DNA of 64,000 nucleotides from Kosakonia quasisacchari (lineage in GTDB: Bacteria; Pseudomonadota; Gammaproteobacteria; Enterobacterales; Enterobacteriaceae): assembly GCF_004331415.1 (NCBI RefSeq), contig NZ_SJOP01000003.1, positions 124,001 to 188,000 of the forward strand, read 5' to 3'. Position numbers and translations under genes: made by a program. The stretch's first letter is position 1. Each line of letters begins with the position of its first letter. Shown in pieces: positions 27,069 to 36,031 of the stretch. Below the pieces are notes generated by a model that saw nothing but the letters and a program-made list of their open reading frames with translations, did no database searches and was not told where the DNA came from.

Positions 27069-29423
27069 ATGCACACACAAACAATTTTTGAATTAAGCCA
27101 GGAAGCAGAAAGACTGTTACAACTTTCCTTGCACAATCTCCAGGCTTTAAAAAAAATACCGACGGCGACGTTTGATGAGACGAACGCGACCGGTAAGGCG
27201 GAAAACGCCAATGTTTTGCCGTTGCATTTCAGCGCGCGTGGCGTTGAAGCGCAGCAGGCGACGCTGCATAACGAATTACGGAAAATTACCCGGCTGGAAA
27301 TGGTGCTGGCAATTGTCGGTACCATGAAGGCAGGGAAGTCGACCACCATTAACGCGATTGTCGGCACAGAAGTGCTACCCAACCGCAACCGGCCGATGAC
27401 CGCGCTACCAACCCTCATTCGCCATACGCCGGGTCAAAAAGAGCCGGTGCTGCACTTTTCTCACGTGGGGCCCATCGACGCGCTTGCGCAACAGCTTCAG
27501 ACGCGGCTCTTTAATTACAACCGTGAAAAGCTGGCGCAAAAAATTGAAATCGATAAAGACATGGCCGCGCTGTTGGATCGTATTGCGCAAGGCGATGCTT
27601 TTGATAAGCACTATCTGGGCGCAGAGCCAATCTTCCATTGCCTGAAGAGCCTGAATGATCTTGTACGCCTTTCCAAAGCGCTGGATGTGGACTTTCCTTT
27701 TTCTGCGTATGCGGCGATTGAACACATTCCGGTGATTGAGGTGGAGTTTGTGCATCTGGCCGGGCTGAATAATCAACTGGGCCAACTGACACTGCTGGAC
27801 ACCCCGGGGCCGAATGAAGCCGGGCAGCCGCATCTGCAAAAAATGCTCAGCGAGCAACTTGCGCGCGCCTCGGCGGTGCTGGCGGTGATGGACTACACAC
27901 AGCTTAAATCCATTTCTGATGAGGAAGTGCGCCGCGCAATCTCCTCTGTCGGCCGTTCGGTGCCGCTGTATGCGCTGGTGAATAAATTCGATCAGAAAGA
28001 TCGCAACAGCGACGATGAAGAACAGGTCAAAGTGTTGATTTCCGGCACGTTAATGAAAGGAAACATCAACCCGGCACAGATTTTCCCGGTTTCATCAATG
28101 TGGGGTTATCTGGCGAACCGCGCCCGTCACGAACTGCAGCATCAGGGGCGTTTGCCGGATCCGCAGGAACAGCGCTGGGTGCAGGACTTCGCCGAAGCCG
28201 CACTCGGACGCCGCTGGCGCCACACCGATTTGGACGATATTGAGCATATCCGCCACGCCGCCGATCTCTTGTGGGAAGATTCGTTATTTGAAAAACCCAT
28301 TCGCACACTGCTGCATGCCGCACACGCTAACGCCTCGCTTTATGCGCTGCGTTCGGCGTCGCATAAATTGCTGAACTACACCCAAAGCGCCCGCGAGTAC
28401 CTCGATTTTCGCTACCAGGGATTAACGGTGGCTTATGAAAAGCTGGAGCAAAATATTTCCCGGCTGGAAGAGGACATGGCGCTACTGCGTAGCAGCCAGG
28501 AGGGGGTGAGCGATGAAATTGAACACGAAGTGGAAGAGGCGCTCGCCGCAGCCGAGATCTATATCCATGGTCAACAATTTGAAATCACTGAGGCTATTGA
28601 TGCCTGGTTCCATGATGGTCAGCTCATGACAATGGTCAGAGAAAGCCAGGCTGATTTACGTTTTGATGAACATTTCGCGCCGGGGCAACTGGTGCTGGAA
28701 AATGAAGGCCAGGCGCAGGTTGCGCTCAGTAAAATTCGCTCGGTGTGTGAGACGATTTTAGTCGCGGCACAGGAGCGCATCAGCCGTGAGCTGGCGCAGC
28801 GTTTCGACGAACTGGAAAACACGCTGGCGCGCTCGTTGAACGATGCGATGCGCCCGATTGAGACGCGTATAAAAGAGGAGCTTACGCATGCGGGTTTTCG
28901 TGCGCGTATCAGTTTTCCTGCTTTCCAGGCGAGCGCGCTCAACTTTAACGCCCGTTCGTTGTTTACCAATGTGATAGCGCCGCAAGATTTGCCGGCCGGG
29001 CAGGCGCCGCGCGGCGGTAGCGTGCGGGAAACCGTGTCGCGCTGGCTGAATAACCCCAGTTGGGGGTGGGACGATTATGTGGCAACGCGTACCCGCTATG
29101 TGATCGACCTTACGGCGTTAAATAAGAAACTTATCGACCATGTTGCTCATTTTTGTGAACAAATCCTTAAAGCTTTGAACGCGCAGGTCGATGTTTCTGT
29201 GACGGCGGGAATGGCGACATTTTTCGCCGAGTTCTCGTTAAGTCTCGCGGGACTACAGGAAAGTTTGCGTGACAGCCTGGCGATACGGCAGCAGAACGAA
29301 TCGTCAGTGTTGGCGTTGCGCCAGCAGTTGCAGCACAGCATCAGGACGGCCAATTGGATCCATGAAGACGCACGCCTGTTACGCGATGATATTCAAACTC
29401 TCTTCGCGGCGGATCAACCATGA
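27069..29423 (+). CDS. crfC: Clamp-binding dynamin-like GTPase CrfC, 784 aa
   Basis: Dynamin-type GTPase: P-loop GTMKAGKS at residues 84-91, MTALPT switch I, LLDTPG switch II, NKFD base-specificity motif, then a long helical region. In E. coli it co-localises sister replication forks through the DnaN clamp, using a short N-terminal clamp-binding peptide; a hydrophobic NVLPLHF at residues 48-54 is in the right place. ATG follows AAGGAAAGACTTTTGAC. Overlaps rdcB by 4 bases, as in E. coli. Confidence 0.95.
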   Translation: MHTQTIFELSQEAERLLQLSLHNLQALKKIPTATFDETNATGKAENANVLPLHFSARGVEAQQATLHNELRKITRLEMVLAIVGTMKAGKSTTINAIVGTEVLPNRNRPMTALPTLIRHTPGQKEPVLHFSHVGPIDALAQQLQTRLFNYNREKLAQKIEIDKDMAALLDRIAQGDAFDKHYLGAEPIFHCLKSLNDLVRLSKALDVDFPFSAYAAIEHIPVIEVEFVHLAGLNNQLGQLTLLDTPGPNEAGQPHLQKMLSEQLARASAVLAVMDYTQLKSISDEEVRRAISSVGRSVPLYALVNKFDQKDRNSDDEEQVKVLISGTLMKGNINPAQIFPVSSMWGYLANRARHELQHQGRLPDPQEQRWVQDFAEAALGRRWRHTDLDDIEHIRHAADLLWEDSLFEKPIRTLLHAAHANASLYALRSASHKLLNYTQSAREYLDFRYQGLTVAYEKLEQNISRLEEDMALLRSSQEGVSDEIEHEVEEALAAAEIYIHGQQFEITEAIDAWFHDGQLMTMVRESQADLRFDEHFAPGQLVLENEGQAQVALSKIRSVCETILVAAQERISRELAQRFDELENTLARSLNDAMRPIETRIKEELTHAGFRARISFPAFQASALNFNARSLFTNVIAPQDLPAGQAPRGGSVRETVSRWLNNPSWGWDDYVATRTRYVIDLTALNKKLIDHVAHFCEQILKALNAQVDVSVTAGMATFFAEFSLSLAGLQESLRDSLAIRQQNESSVLALRQQLQHSIRTANWIHEDARLLRDDIQTLFAADQP

Positions 29424-30298
29424 AAAATCAACTACTGGACGGGCCCGGACGCGTACTTGAGTGTATTCATCCGAAATTTATCGTGGATTTGGTGCAGGGT
29501 GTCGATGCGCCGCGCCAGACGTCGATTGTGCCCCAACAGCAGTTGTTCCGTGAGCGGCTGACGCAGGAAATCATGGCGCAAACGCAGCTGCGCCCGTGGG
29601 CGATGTCTGGCGTATTAAATGAGAACGATGCGCTGCGCCTGGGGCTGGCGGAAAAACTGGCCAGCATGCTTGATCCGGGGTATCTGGCATTAACGCGCAT
29701 TACCGAGCGGCTGGCGACGTTGCAACAAGCGGAGCGCCGTCCTGCCAACGCGACGCCTGGTGTGCAGCAGCAATATGACGAGCTGGTTGATCATTTTAGC
29801 CAACGCGCCGCGTGGAAAGAGAAAGCGCTGACTCAGCGCGGGCTGGCAGTTCAGGCGGGGAACCATAGCGAACAAGTTTTTGCCCACTGGCGCGCCGGGA
29901 ATTACAACGGCTGGTCGATGGCCGGGCGCTGCTACATCGCGCTGGAAGAGTTGCGCTGGGGGGCGTTTGGTGACGCCTGCCGTCTGGCGAATGAAGGTGT
30001 GGCGAAGATGCTGAAAGATAATCTGCGTGCGATGGCTACCGATTTTCTGGCGCAGGGTATTAATGCTTCTCCGGCGACCCGACATTTCTACCACCAATGG
30101 CTGGCGACACCCTCAACGCCAGGATTGATGGACTATAAAGATTTACTCGGCTGGCTTGGCGACTGGTGTGATGCTGAACGCCACCCGATCTGCTGGTCTG
30201 TCACCCAGAGCTGGCAAACAGTAGCGCTGGGCATGCCGCGACTCTGTTCAGCGACACGCATCGCGACGGCGATGGTGGATGAAGTATTTGGCGAGTAA
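29420..30298 (+). CDS. RdcB/YjcZ-family protein, 292 aa
   Basis: LLDGPGRVLECIHPKF at the start and the conserved WRAGNYNGWSMAGRCY and SWQTVALGMPRLCSA blocks identify the E. coli YjcZ family, described as a regulator of a diguanylate cyclase. ATGA overlap with crfC shows a two-gene operon. No enzymatic motif visible. Length equals the E. coli protein. Confidence 0.88.
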   Translation: MKNQLLDGPGRVLECIHPKFIVDLVQGVDAPRQTSIVPQQQLFRERLTQEIMAQTQLRPWAMSGVLNENDALRLGLAEKLASMLDPGYLALTRITERLATLQQAERRPANATPGVQQQYDELVDHFSQRAAWKEKALTQRGLAVQAGNHSEQVFAHWRAGNYNGWSMAGRCYIALEELRWGAFGDACRLANEGVAKMLKDNLRAMATDFLAQGINASPATRHFYHQWLATPSTPGLMDYKDLLGWLGDWCDAERHPICWSVTQSWQTVALGMPRLCSATRIATAMVDEVFGE

Positions 30299-30473
30299 CC
30301 CGCTTTTACACCTGTAAACATCCGCCTTTTATATATAAAGATGGCATTGAGTCGCGGTGAAAGGGTTAGTCAAAACCCGTAAGGTGTATTTTCTCCCCGT
30401 CATGCGCGAGTGCATGCCAGAGCCAACATTTGTTGCTGATCGCGCGCGGCGGATGCGGTTTTCTACTGGCAAC

Positions 30474-30499
30474 AAAAAAGCCCCTGACGGGGCTTTTTT
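30474..30499. terminator. Bidirectional terminator between rdcB and kdgT
   Basis: AAAAAAGCCCC-TGAC-GGGGCTTTTTT, a G+C stem with T-runs on both strands, between two convergent genes. Confidence 0.9.
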
Positions 30500-30511
30500 G
30501 ATCGAGCACCT

Positions 30512-31510
30512 TTAGTGTCCTGTCGATTCGACGGGGTTCTCTGCTTTCTCTTTCGCTTGCGGCACATCACCGAAGCGTTTCGCATACAGCGCGGTGATAA
30601 TCGGCACCAGAATAGCCGTCACGATTACACTCGCAGCTACCAGTGCGGTTGCGGAGGCGGCAACCGGTTCAAACGCCGGGTTGATCTGCGCGATAATCAC
30701 CGGGTTCGCCACCGCCGCGCCTGCCGCAGACGAGGCCGCGACACCTGCCGTTCCGTTGCCGCCGCCAATTACACGGTCGGCGATAATCAGCGGAATACCG
30801 GTGATGATGATCACCGCAACGCCGAGGAAGATGCCCAGCAGGCCGGTTTGCATGATGACGCTCAGGTTGATGGTGTTACCCAGCGCGAAGCCGAAGAACG
30901 GGATCAGCACCGGCGTTGCTTTACTGAAGAACGCGCGTAAATCGTGGTCAAGATTACCCAACGCGAAACCAATCAGGAACGGCAGCACGGCGCCAACAAA
31001 GTGGTGTGGCTCAAAGGATGCCAGACCCGCGGAGCCAAGGATCACCATCGTCATCAGCGGGCCGGATTCCAGCGACATCAACACAAACGCGCCGGACTCC
31101 TCTTTGCTGCCGTACTGGTTCATCAGGCTTGCGTACAGGCCGCCGTTGGTCATATCCATGGCTGACACCAGTGCCAGCACGGAAAGCCCGGCGAAGAATC
31201 CGGTTTGGATGCCGGTATCCGGAATAAACGATGCGGCGATCATCGCCACTACCCAGGCGACGGCGATTTTGGTGAGCACCAGCGTGCCGGATTTACGTAA
31301 AACGGTGCCGGTAGCGCGTAAATCAATGGATGCGCCGATACAGAAAAACCACACGGCGAGGATGGGTACAGTGCCGGTAATCATTCCTTTTGTGAATGAG
31401 CCGAAATAAGCACCTGTATCCGGTGCCAGCGTATTCAAAATTGCGCCTAACAGCAGCGGAACCAGCATCATCCCGCCAGGAATGCGTTCTATCGTGGCCT
31501 TGATTTTCAT
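30512..31510 (-). CDS. kdgT: 2-keto-3-deoxygluconate permease KdgT, 332 aa
   Basis: Proton-linked importer of KDG, the pectin and hexuronate breakdown intermediate. [21 protein letters not shown], the Gly/Ala-rich [15 protein letters not shown] segment and about ten helices match KdgT over its full length. In E. coli kdgT maps elsewhere, so its place between rdcB and proP is a lineage-specific insertion. A KdgR-type operator lies about 200 bases upstream. Confidence 0.95.
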   Translation of the reverse strand: MKIKATIERIPGGMMLVPLLLGAILNTLAPDTGAYFGSFTKGMITGTVPILAVWFFCIGASIDLRATGTVLRKSGTLVLTKIAVAWVVAMIAASFIPDTGIQTGFFAGLSVLALVSAMDMTNGGLYASLMNQYGSKEESGAFVLMSLESGPLMTMVILGSAGLASFEPHHFVGAVLPFLIGFALGNLDHDLRAFFSKATPVLIPFFGFALGNTINLSVIMQTGLLGIFLGVAVIIITGIPLIIADRVIGGGNGTAGVAASSAAGAAVANPVIIAQINPAFEPVAASATALVAASVIVTAILVPIITALYAKRFGDVPQAKEKAENPVESTGH

Positions 31511-31712
31511 AATAAATCCTCACTGCTCGTCATTACCATGAACGAGGAAAGCTAAAAATTAAAAGTGAATATTTTCAATTCATTAAAGAATTTCTTAGGC
31601 AGGGCATTCGCTATTGATTGCCGCTGGTTTCCGCATCAAAAAGACATTGCATTGCGCCGTGTTGCGGGTTTATGTCGCTATCATCTGATCAATGGAATAT
31701 CTATTCAATAAG

Positions 31713-31732
31713 AATGAAACAATGTTTTAGTT
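31713..31732 (-). promoter_or_regulatory. KdgR operator upstream of kdgT
   Basis: AATGAAACAATGTTTTAGTT closely matches the KdgR consensus (AATRAAAYRNYRTTTYATT-like). It lies 203-222 bases upstream of kdgT, pointing to repression relieved by KDG. Confidence 0.7.
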
Positions 31733-31950
31733 ACATTGATCACATATTTTGCGTAAAAATAATCTGAGGTTTGATTATTTATTTTTGCTGTAAATGAGTT
31801 GTGACGAAATATGTGGGATAAAGAAGTAAGATCATAATAACGTGGGTTATTACCGATGCTTTTTCAGCCCGCTTAGCATTAGATGTTTCTTATTCCCGGC
31901 GGTGGAAAAAGAGTGAAAACTGTGAGGAGGATTATTGCGGAGGAAAAGGG

Positions 31951-31966
31951 TGTGAATTTGATCACA
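31951..31966 (+). promoter_or_regulatory. CRP-binding site upstream of proP
   Basis: TGTGAATTTGATCACA carries both perfect CRP half-sites at the standard 6-base spacing, 196 bases before proP. E. coli proP P1 is repressed by CRP at a comparable position. Confidence 0.8.
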
Positions 31967-32101
31967 TTTTTAAACCCTGTTAGGGTAAAAAGGCCATTCA
32001 CTGCCCGACAGGCGTCAACAGGTTCGGTTGTACAGGCTTTAAACAGCCCGTGTAAGTAAACCTGCTACGCTTGAACTGGAAGGCTGAAAAGCCATTTAAA
32101 A

Positions 32102-32128
32102 CGCCCGGCAGGGAGAGTACGCCGGGCG
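32102..32128 (+). promoter_or_regulatory. Strong GC hairpin in the proP leader
   Basis: CGCCCGGC and GCCGGGCG pair perfectly over 8 bp around an 11-base loop, ending 33 bases before the proP start and about 20 before its GAGGA. No T-run follows, so it may affect mRNA stability or translation rather than terminate. Confidence 0.5.
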
Positions 32129-32161
32129 GTTCAGGGCGAAAGTCTAAAGAGGAATAGATGC

Positions 32162-33664
32162 ATGCTAAAAAGGAAAAAAATTAAGCCCATCACCTTGCGT
32201 GATGTGACCATTATTGATGATGGCAAGTTGCGTAAAGCGATTACTGCCGCATCGTTGGGTAATGCCATGGAGTGGTTTGATTTCGGCGTTTACGGCTTTG
32301 TGGCCTACGCCCTTGGTAAGGTGTTCTTCCCCGATGCAAACCCCAGCGTACAGATGATTGCCGCGCTTGGGACCTTCTCCGTTCCGTTCTTGATTCGTCC
32401 GTTAGGCGGCCTGTTCTTCGGCATGTTGGGTGATAAATACGGCCGACAAAAAATCCTCGCGATAACGATAGTGATCATGTCCGTCAGCACCTTCTGTATT
32501 GGTCTGATCCCGTCGTATGCCACCATTGGTATCTGGGCGCCGATTTTACTGCTGCTGTGTAAGATGGCGCAGGGCTTCTCGGTTGGGGGCGAATACACCG
32601 GGGCATCTATCTTTGTCGCCGAATACTCGCCGGATCGAAAACGCGGCTTTATGGGTAGCTGGCTGGACTTCGGTTCCATCGCCGGTTTTGTGCTCGGCGC
32701 GGGCGTAGTGGTTCTGCTTTCTACCATTGTCGGTGAGGATAACTTCCTCGACTGGGGCTGGCGTATCCCGTTCTTCCTGGCGCTGCCGCTGGGGTTAATT
32801 GGACTCTATCTGCGCCATGCGCTTGAAGAGACTCCGGCATTCCAGCAGCACGTCGACAAACTGGAGCAGGGCGATCGCCAGGGATTGCAGGAGGGGCCGA
32901 AAGTCTCGTTTAAAGAGATTGCGACTAAACACTGGCGCAGCCTGCTGACCTGTATTGGTCTGGTGATTTCCACCAACGTGACCTATTACATGCTGCTAAC
33001 TTACATGCCAAGTTACCTGTCGCATAACCTGCACTATTCCGAAGATCACGGCGTGCTGATCATCATTGCTATTATGATTGGTATGTTGTTTGTACAGCCG
33101 GTGATGGGGCTGTTAAGCGACCGTTTTGGCCGTCGTCCGTTTGTCATTCTGGGTAGTATTGCGCTGTTTGTGCTGGCGATCCCGGCCTTCATTATGATTA
33201 ACAGCAACATTATTGGCCTGATCTTCGCCGGTCTGCTGATGCTGGCGGTGGTGCTGAACTGCTTTACCGGGGTGATGGCGTCAACGTTACCGGCGATGTT
33301 CCCGACACATCTTCGCTACAGTGCGCTGGCGAGCGCGTTCAACATCTCTATCTTGATCGCCGGTCTGACGCCGACGCTGACAGCATGGCTGGTGGAAAGC
33401 TCGGCTAACCTGCTCATGCCTGCCTATTACTTGATGATTGTGGCGGTGATTGGTCTGATTACCGGCCTGACCATGAAAGAAACGGCGAACTTACCGCTGA
33501 AAGGGGCGACCCCGGCGGCGTCGGATTTGCAGGAAGCGCGGGAAATCTTGCAGGAGCATCACGATAACATTGAGCAAAAAATCGAAGACATCGATGAAGA
33601 GATCGCCCAGTTGCAGGAAAAGCGTACGCGCCTGGTGCAGCAACATCCAAAAATAAACGAGTAA
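32162..33664 (+). CDS. proP: Proline/glycine betaine:H+ symporter ProP, 500 aa
   Basis: Osmosensing MFS permease importing compatible solutes. Twelve helices, MFS signature GDKYGRQ after helix 2 and the repeat SDRFGRR later. The C-terminal extension (EILQEHHDNIEQKIEDIDEE...) is the antiparallel coiled coil that tunes the osmotic set point in E. coli ProP. Length 500, as in E. coli. ATG at 32162, 8 bases after GAGGA. CRP site and long leader upstream; terminator directly downstream. Confidence 0.97.
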   Translation: MLKRKKIKPITLRDVTIIDDGKLRKAITAASLGNAMEWFDFGVYGFVAYALGKVFFPDANPSVQMIAALGTFSVPFLIRPLGGLFFGMLGDKYGRQKILAITIVIMSVSTFCIGLIPSYATIGIWAPILLLLCKMAQGFSVGGEYTGASIFVAEYSPDRKRGFMGSWLDFGSIAGFVLGAGVVVLLSTIVGEDNFLDWGWRIPFFLALPLGLIGLYLRHALEETPAFQQHVDKLEQGDRQGLQEGPKVSFKEIATKHWRSLLTCIGLVISTNVTYYMLLTYMPSYLSHNLHYSEDHGVLIIIAIMIGMLFVQPVMGLLSDRFGRRPFVILGSIALFVLAIPAFIMINSNIIGLIFAGLLMLAVVLNCFTGVMASTLPAMFPTHLRYSALASAFNISILIAGLTPTLTAWLVESSANLLMPAYYLMIVAVIGLITGLTMKETANLPLKGATPAASDLQEAREILQEHHDNIEQKIEDIDEEIAQLQEKRTRLVQQHPKINE

Positions 33665-33669
33665 TGACT

Positions 33670-33702
33670 ATCCCGGATGGCGCTGTCATCCGGGATTTTT
33701 TA
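33670..33702 (+). terminator. Rho-independent terminator of proP
   Basis: ATCCCGGATG-7-CATCCGGGAT followed by TTTTTT, 6 bases after the proP stop. Confidence 0.9.
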
Positions 33703-34653
33703 ACATCCCGCCGCAATATAATCCCCGTTCGCACTTACCGGAATAACGGTTAAAAACAGCACCACTGCAAACAGAATCAGCGCCGCGCCACCGACAATTT
33801 TCAACGCCGGAACGAACCTGTGTAACGTGCTTGCTTCTCCGCCAAAAAACGCTGCCGTGCTGTTACGCGCATAACGCACCGCCAGCGACAACCCGGCGAT
33901 CGACAGCGCAGTGCCGGTGGCCATGGTCATCACCGCAGCAATGCCCCAGGTTACGATGCCGAGTGCATTGGCGAAGAGCAAAATCATGATCGCACCGCTG
34001 CACGGACGCGCGCCGATAGCGAGGATCACGCCGAGACGCGTTTTCCAGTCGCCTTGCGTGCTAACGCCAACGCCGTGGTGGCCGCAACCACAATGAGCGT
34101 CGTGCTGATGCGCGGGGGTAAGCGAGCGGATTGCCAGCTTGCGCGGCTTCAGGCTTTTCAGGGCATTCCAGACGACAAACGCACCAAAACCGCCAATCAT
34201 CACCGCGCTTATTTTCTCAACGTACCAGCGACTTTCACTGAGATCGCCTGCGGCAAGGTTGAAACCGACCGCCAGAATAAAAACGAACAAAATGGCGCTG
34301 ACGCCTTGCATCAGGCTGCCCAGCACGGGAATGACACGCGCCGCGGTCTGGCTTTCGTTGTTGGTGCTAAGCCAGGTGGTAACGATAAATTTGCCGTGAC
34401 CAGGGCCAATAGCGTGCAGCACGCCATAAAAGAAAGCGCCGGTGAGCAGCCATAAACCGCCGCTGTACTGGTGGTTGTTCAGTTGCAGCAAATACATCAC
34501 CAGATAGCGGTGCAGGGTGATTTGCGTTGCCAGGCACCATTGCAAAAAGGCCGCCCAGTGCGCATGTAATGTGAAGGCGACACCCAGCACCACCGCCAGC
34601 AGGATAACGGCGGCGGGCAAGCGCCAGTCGCGGGTGAGAAGTTGCGTGGTCAT
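33700..34653 (-). CDS. NicO/RcnA-type nickel-cobalt permease, 317 aa
   Basis: Hydrophobic protein with the NicO signature HAIGPGHGKF in an early helix, a cytoplasmic His/Cys-rich loop (HQHDAHCGCGHHG) suited to metal binding, and a second signature GARPCSGAIM. Related to RcnA, which exports Ni and Co. Start set at ATG 34653 (MTTQLLTRDWRLP), just before the first helix; in-frame starts further upstream add a non-conserved tail, and no site has a good Shine-Dalgarno. Sits next to yjdF; no metal regulator gene is adjacent. Confidence 0.85.
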   Translation of the reverse strand: MTTQLLTRDWRLPAAVILLAVVLGVAFTLHAHWAAFLQWCLATQITLHRYLVMYLLQLNNHQYSGGLWLLTGAFFYGVLHAIGPGHGKFIVTTWLSTNNESQTAARVIPVLGSLMQGVSAILFVFILAVGFNLAAGDLSESRWYVEKISAVMIGGFGAFVVWNALKSLKPRKLAIRSLTPAHQHDAHCGCGHHGVGVSTQGDWKTRLGVILAIGARPCSGAIMILLFANALGIVTWGIAAVMTMATGTALSIAGLSLAVRYARNSTAAFFGGEASTLHRFVPALKIVGGAALILFAVVLFLTVIPVSANGDYIAAGC

Positions 34654-34731
34654 AAGTGTGTGGGCGTTGGGGGTAATGCCCGGAGTATAGGCGGCGAACA
34701 CCGTTGGCTCCAGTCTTCGCCGCAATTTGTC

Positions 34732-35343
34732 TTAGGCGTTGAGCAGCCGTTTGTGCCAGCGTCCCAGTAACAGCACCGTAGTCAGCGCGCCAAGCAGGGC
34801 ACAGAACATATCCGACTGGGTATCCCACGGATCGCCCTGGGTGCCGAGAAACTCGTCCGCGCCCTGGCCCATTGCCAGCGCCGCCCACCACTCAATTAAT
34901 TCGTAGGTGGCACTCATCGCCAGCGCAATGCAGCAGACGATAAAATCGAGCATCTTCCCGCCCCGCACATATTGCCCGCGCAGGAGAATTTCTCTGGCTG
35001 CAAGCGCTGGCACCAGCCCCTGGAAGAAGTGACCGAGTTTGTCATAGGGGTTACGGCTCAGCCCTAAAAGATGTTGCACATCAAAACCAACCGGGACTTT
35101 AGCGTAGGTATACATTCCGCCGACCATCAGAATAATGGCATGGAAAAAGATCAGTCCATACAGCAGAGATGTCAGCGGATAACGGCGCCAGGTGACGAGC
35201 AGCAATGGCACGACAATCATTACCGGAACCACTTCCATCAGCCAGGTCACCCGGTCTTTGGCAAACCAGCCGGTATAGATAAGGATCACTAACAGCACCA
35301 GCGCCGCCGCAGACAGCGAGGCGCGATTCACGCTCTTAACCAT
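34732..35343 (-). CDS. yjdF: YjdF-like DUF2238 membrane protein, 203 aa
   Basis: About five or six membrane helices with family landmarks YDKLGHFFQG, ATYELIEWW and DTQSDMFCALLG, whose Asp, His and Glu residues lie within helices. Function unknown. In E. coli yjdF lies near dcuB; here the intervening genes are missing. Starts MVKSVNRAS; ribosome-binding site weak. Confidence 0.88.
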   Translation of the reverse strand: MVKSVNRASLSAAALVLLVILIYTGWFAKDRVTWLMEVVPVMIVVPLLLVTWRRYPLTSLLYGLIFFHAIILMVGGMYTYAKVPVGFDVQHLLGLSRNPYDKLGHFFQGLVPALAAREILLRGQYVRGGKMLDFIVCCIALAMSATYELIEWWAALAMGQGADEFLGTQGDPWDTQSDMFCALLGALTTVLLLGRWHKRLLNA

Positions 35344-35526
35344 AGGAATATCCGTTTCAGGAAAAAAGACACTATTGACGCGATTGCCGGGAAAAACAAG
35401 GCGCTGCGCTTTTCAGCAGAACAAACTGGCGTGACAGGAGAGAGCAATGAAGAGTTGTGTGTGGCGAAAACATTCCAGTGATGTGGAGGCCCGCAGGGTG
35501 GCAGGGCCGGTTAACAAACATGTGGG

Positions 35527-35625
35527 GCGAATAATCGAACGCAGTTCGATGGAGAGTCCGAATCCCCAAAAGCAAAAACCCGCCTTTTGGGCGGGTTCTC
35601 TGAATAAGTGGTGCCCGGACTCGGA
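35527..35625. repeat. Upstream copy of a 99-bp direct repeat containing a tRNA-Phe 3' end and terminator
   Basis: Nearly identical (2 mismatches by eye) to 35691-35789. It contains the terminator stem at 35577-35597 and ends with the last 17 bases of tRNA-Phe (TGGTGCCCGGACTCGGA), where the tRNA similarity stops abruptly. Confidence 0.9.
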
Positions 35626-35627
35626 CT

Positions 35628-35712
35628 AACGCCGTCAGGCGTTGAACAGCGCGCTTGTCGCGCTGGCCCCGAAGGGGTGAGCCGCTTGCGGCGAATAATC
35701 GAACGCAGTTCG
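35628..35712. repeat. Chain of five consecutive mini-hairpins
   Basis: In order: AACGCC-GTCA-GGCGTT, CAGCGCG-CTTGT-CGCGCTG, CCCC-GAA-GGGG, GCCGC-TT-GCGGC, CGAAC-GCA-GTTCG. They follow each other with gaps of only 1-7 bases and fill the space between the two repeat copies, entering the second one. Confidence 0.75.
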
Positions 35713-35789
35713 CTGGAGAGTCCGTATCCCCAAAAGCAAAAACCCGCCTTTTGGGCGGGTTCTCTGAATAAGTGGTGCCCGGACTCGGA
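35691..35789. repeat. Downstream copy of the 99-bp direct repeat, overlapping the intact tRNA-Phe gene
   Basis: Period to the first copy is 164 bases. This copy continues into the complete tRNA-Phe. Confidence 0.9.
35741..35761 (-). terminator. Terminator of tRNA-Phe
   Basis: AACCCGCC-TTTT-GGGCGGGTT; on the minus strand the stem is followed by TTTTTGCTTTTGG, 12 bases after the CCA end of the tRNA. The same stem recurs at 35577-35597. Confidence 0.85.
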
Positions 35790-35848
35790 ATCGAACCAAG
35801 GACACGGGGATTTTCAATCCCCTGCTCTACCGACTGAGCTATCCGGGC
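35773..35848 (-). tRNA. tRNA-Phe (anticodon GAA)
   Basis: 76 bases reading GCCCGGATAGCTCAGTCGGT at the 5' end, anticodon loop TTGAAAA, TTCGATTC T-loop and an encoded CCA end. Acceptor stem GCCCGGA pairs with TCCGGGC. Position next to yjdC matches pheU of E. coli. Confidence 0.98.
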
Positions 35849-36031
35849 AACGGGGCGCATTAAACCTTAATCGTCTTAAGGCGTCAACTTTATTTCCTTC
35901 AATTCTATCCAGTTGCTCAACTTTACGGCAATCTGAACAATTGCACGGCACAAATCGACCCTTGCACAAATCTTCCAGACTTTTACCTTTAGGAGATGAA
36001 TGCTAATTTCCGGTGGAATTTTGGAGGTGAT

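Noticed and set aside
30305..30318. TTTACA-CC-TGTAAA palindrome after rdcB
   Set aside because: Short, AT-rich and located between convergent gene ends, so an operator role is unlikely and chance is plausible.
35372..35860. 162-codon minus-strand frame across the tRNA-Phe region
   Set aside because: It is translated tRNA and repeat sequence (the usual spurious RIAQSVEQ-type frame) and not a gene.
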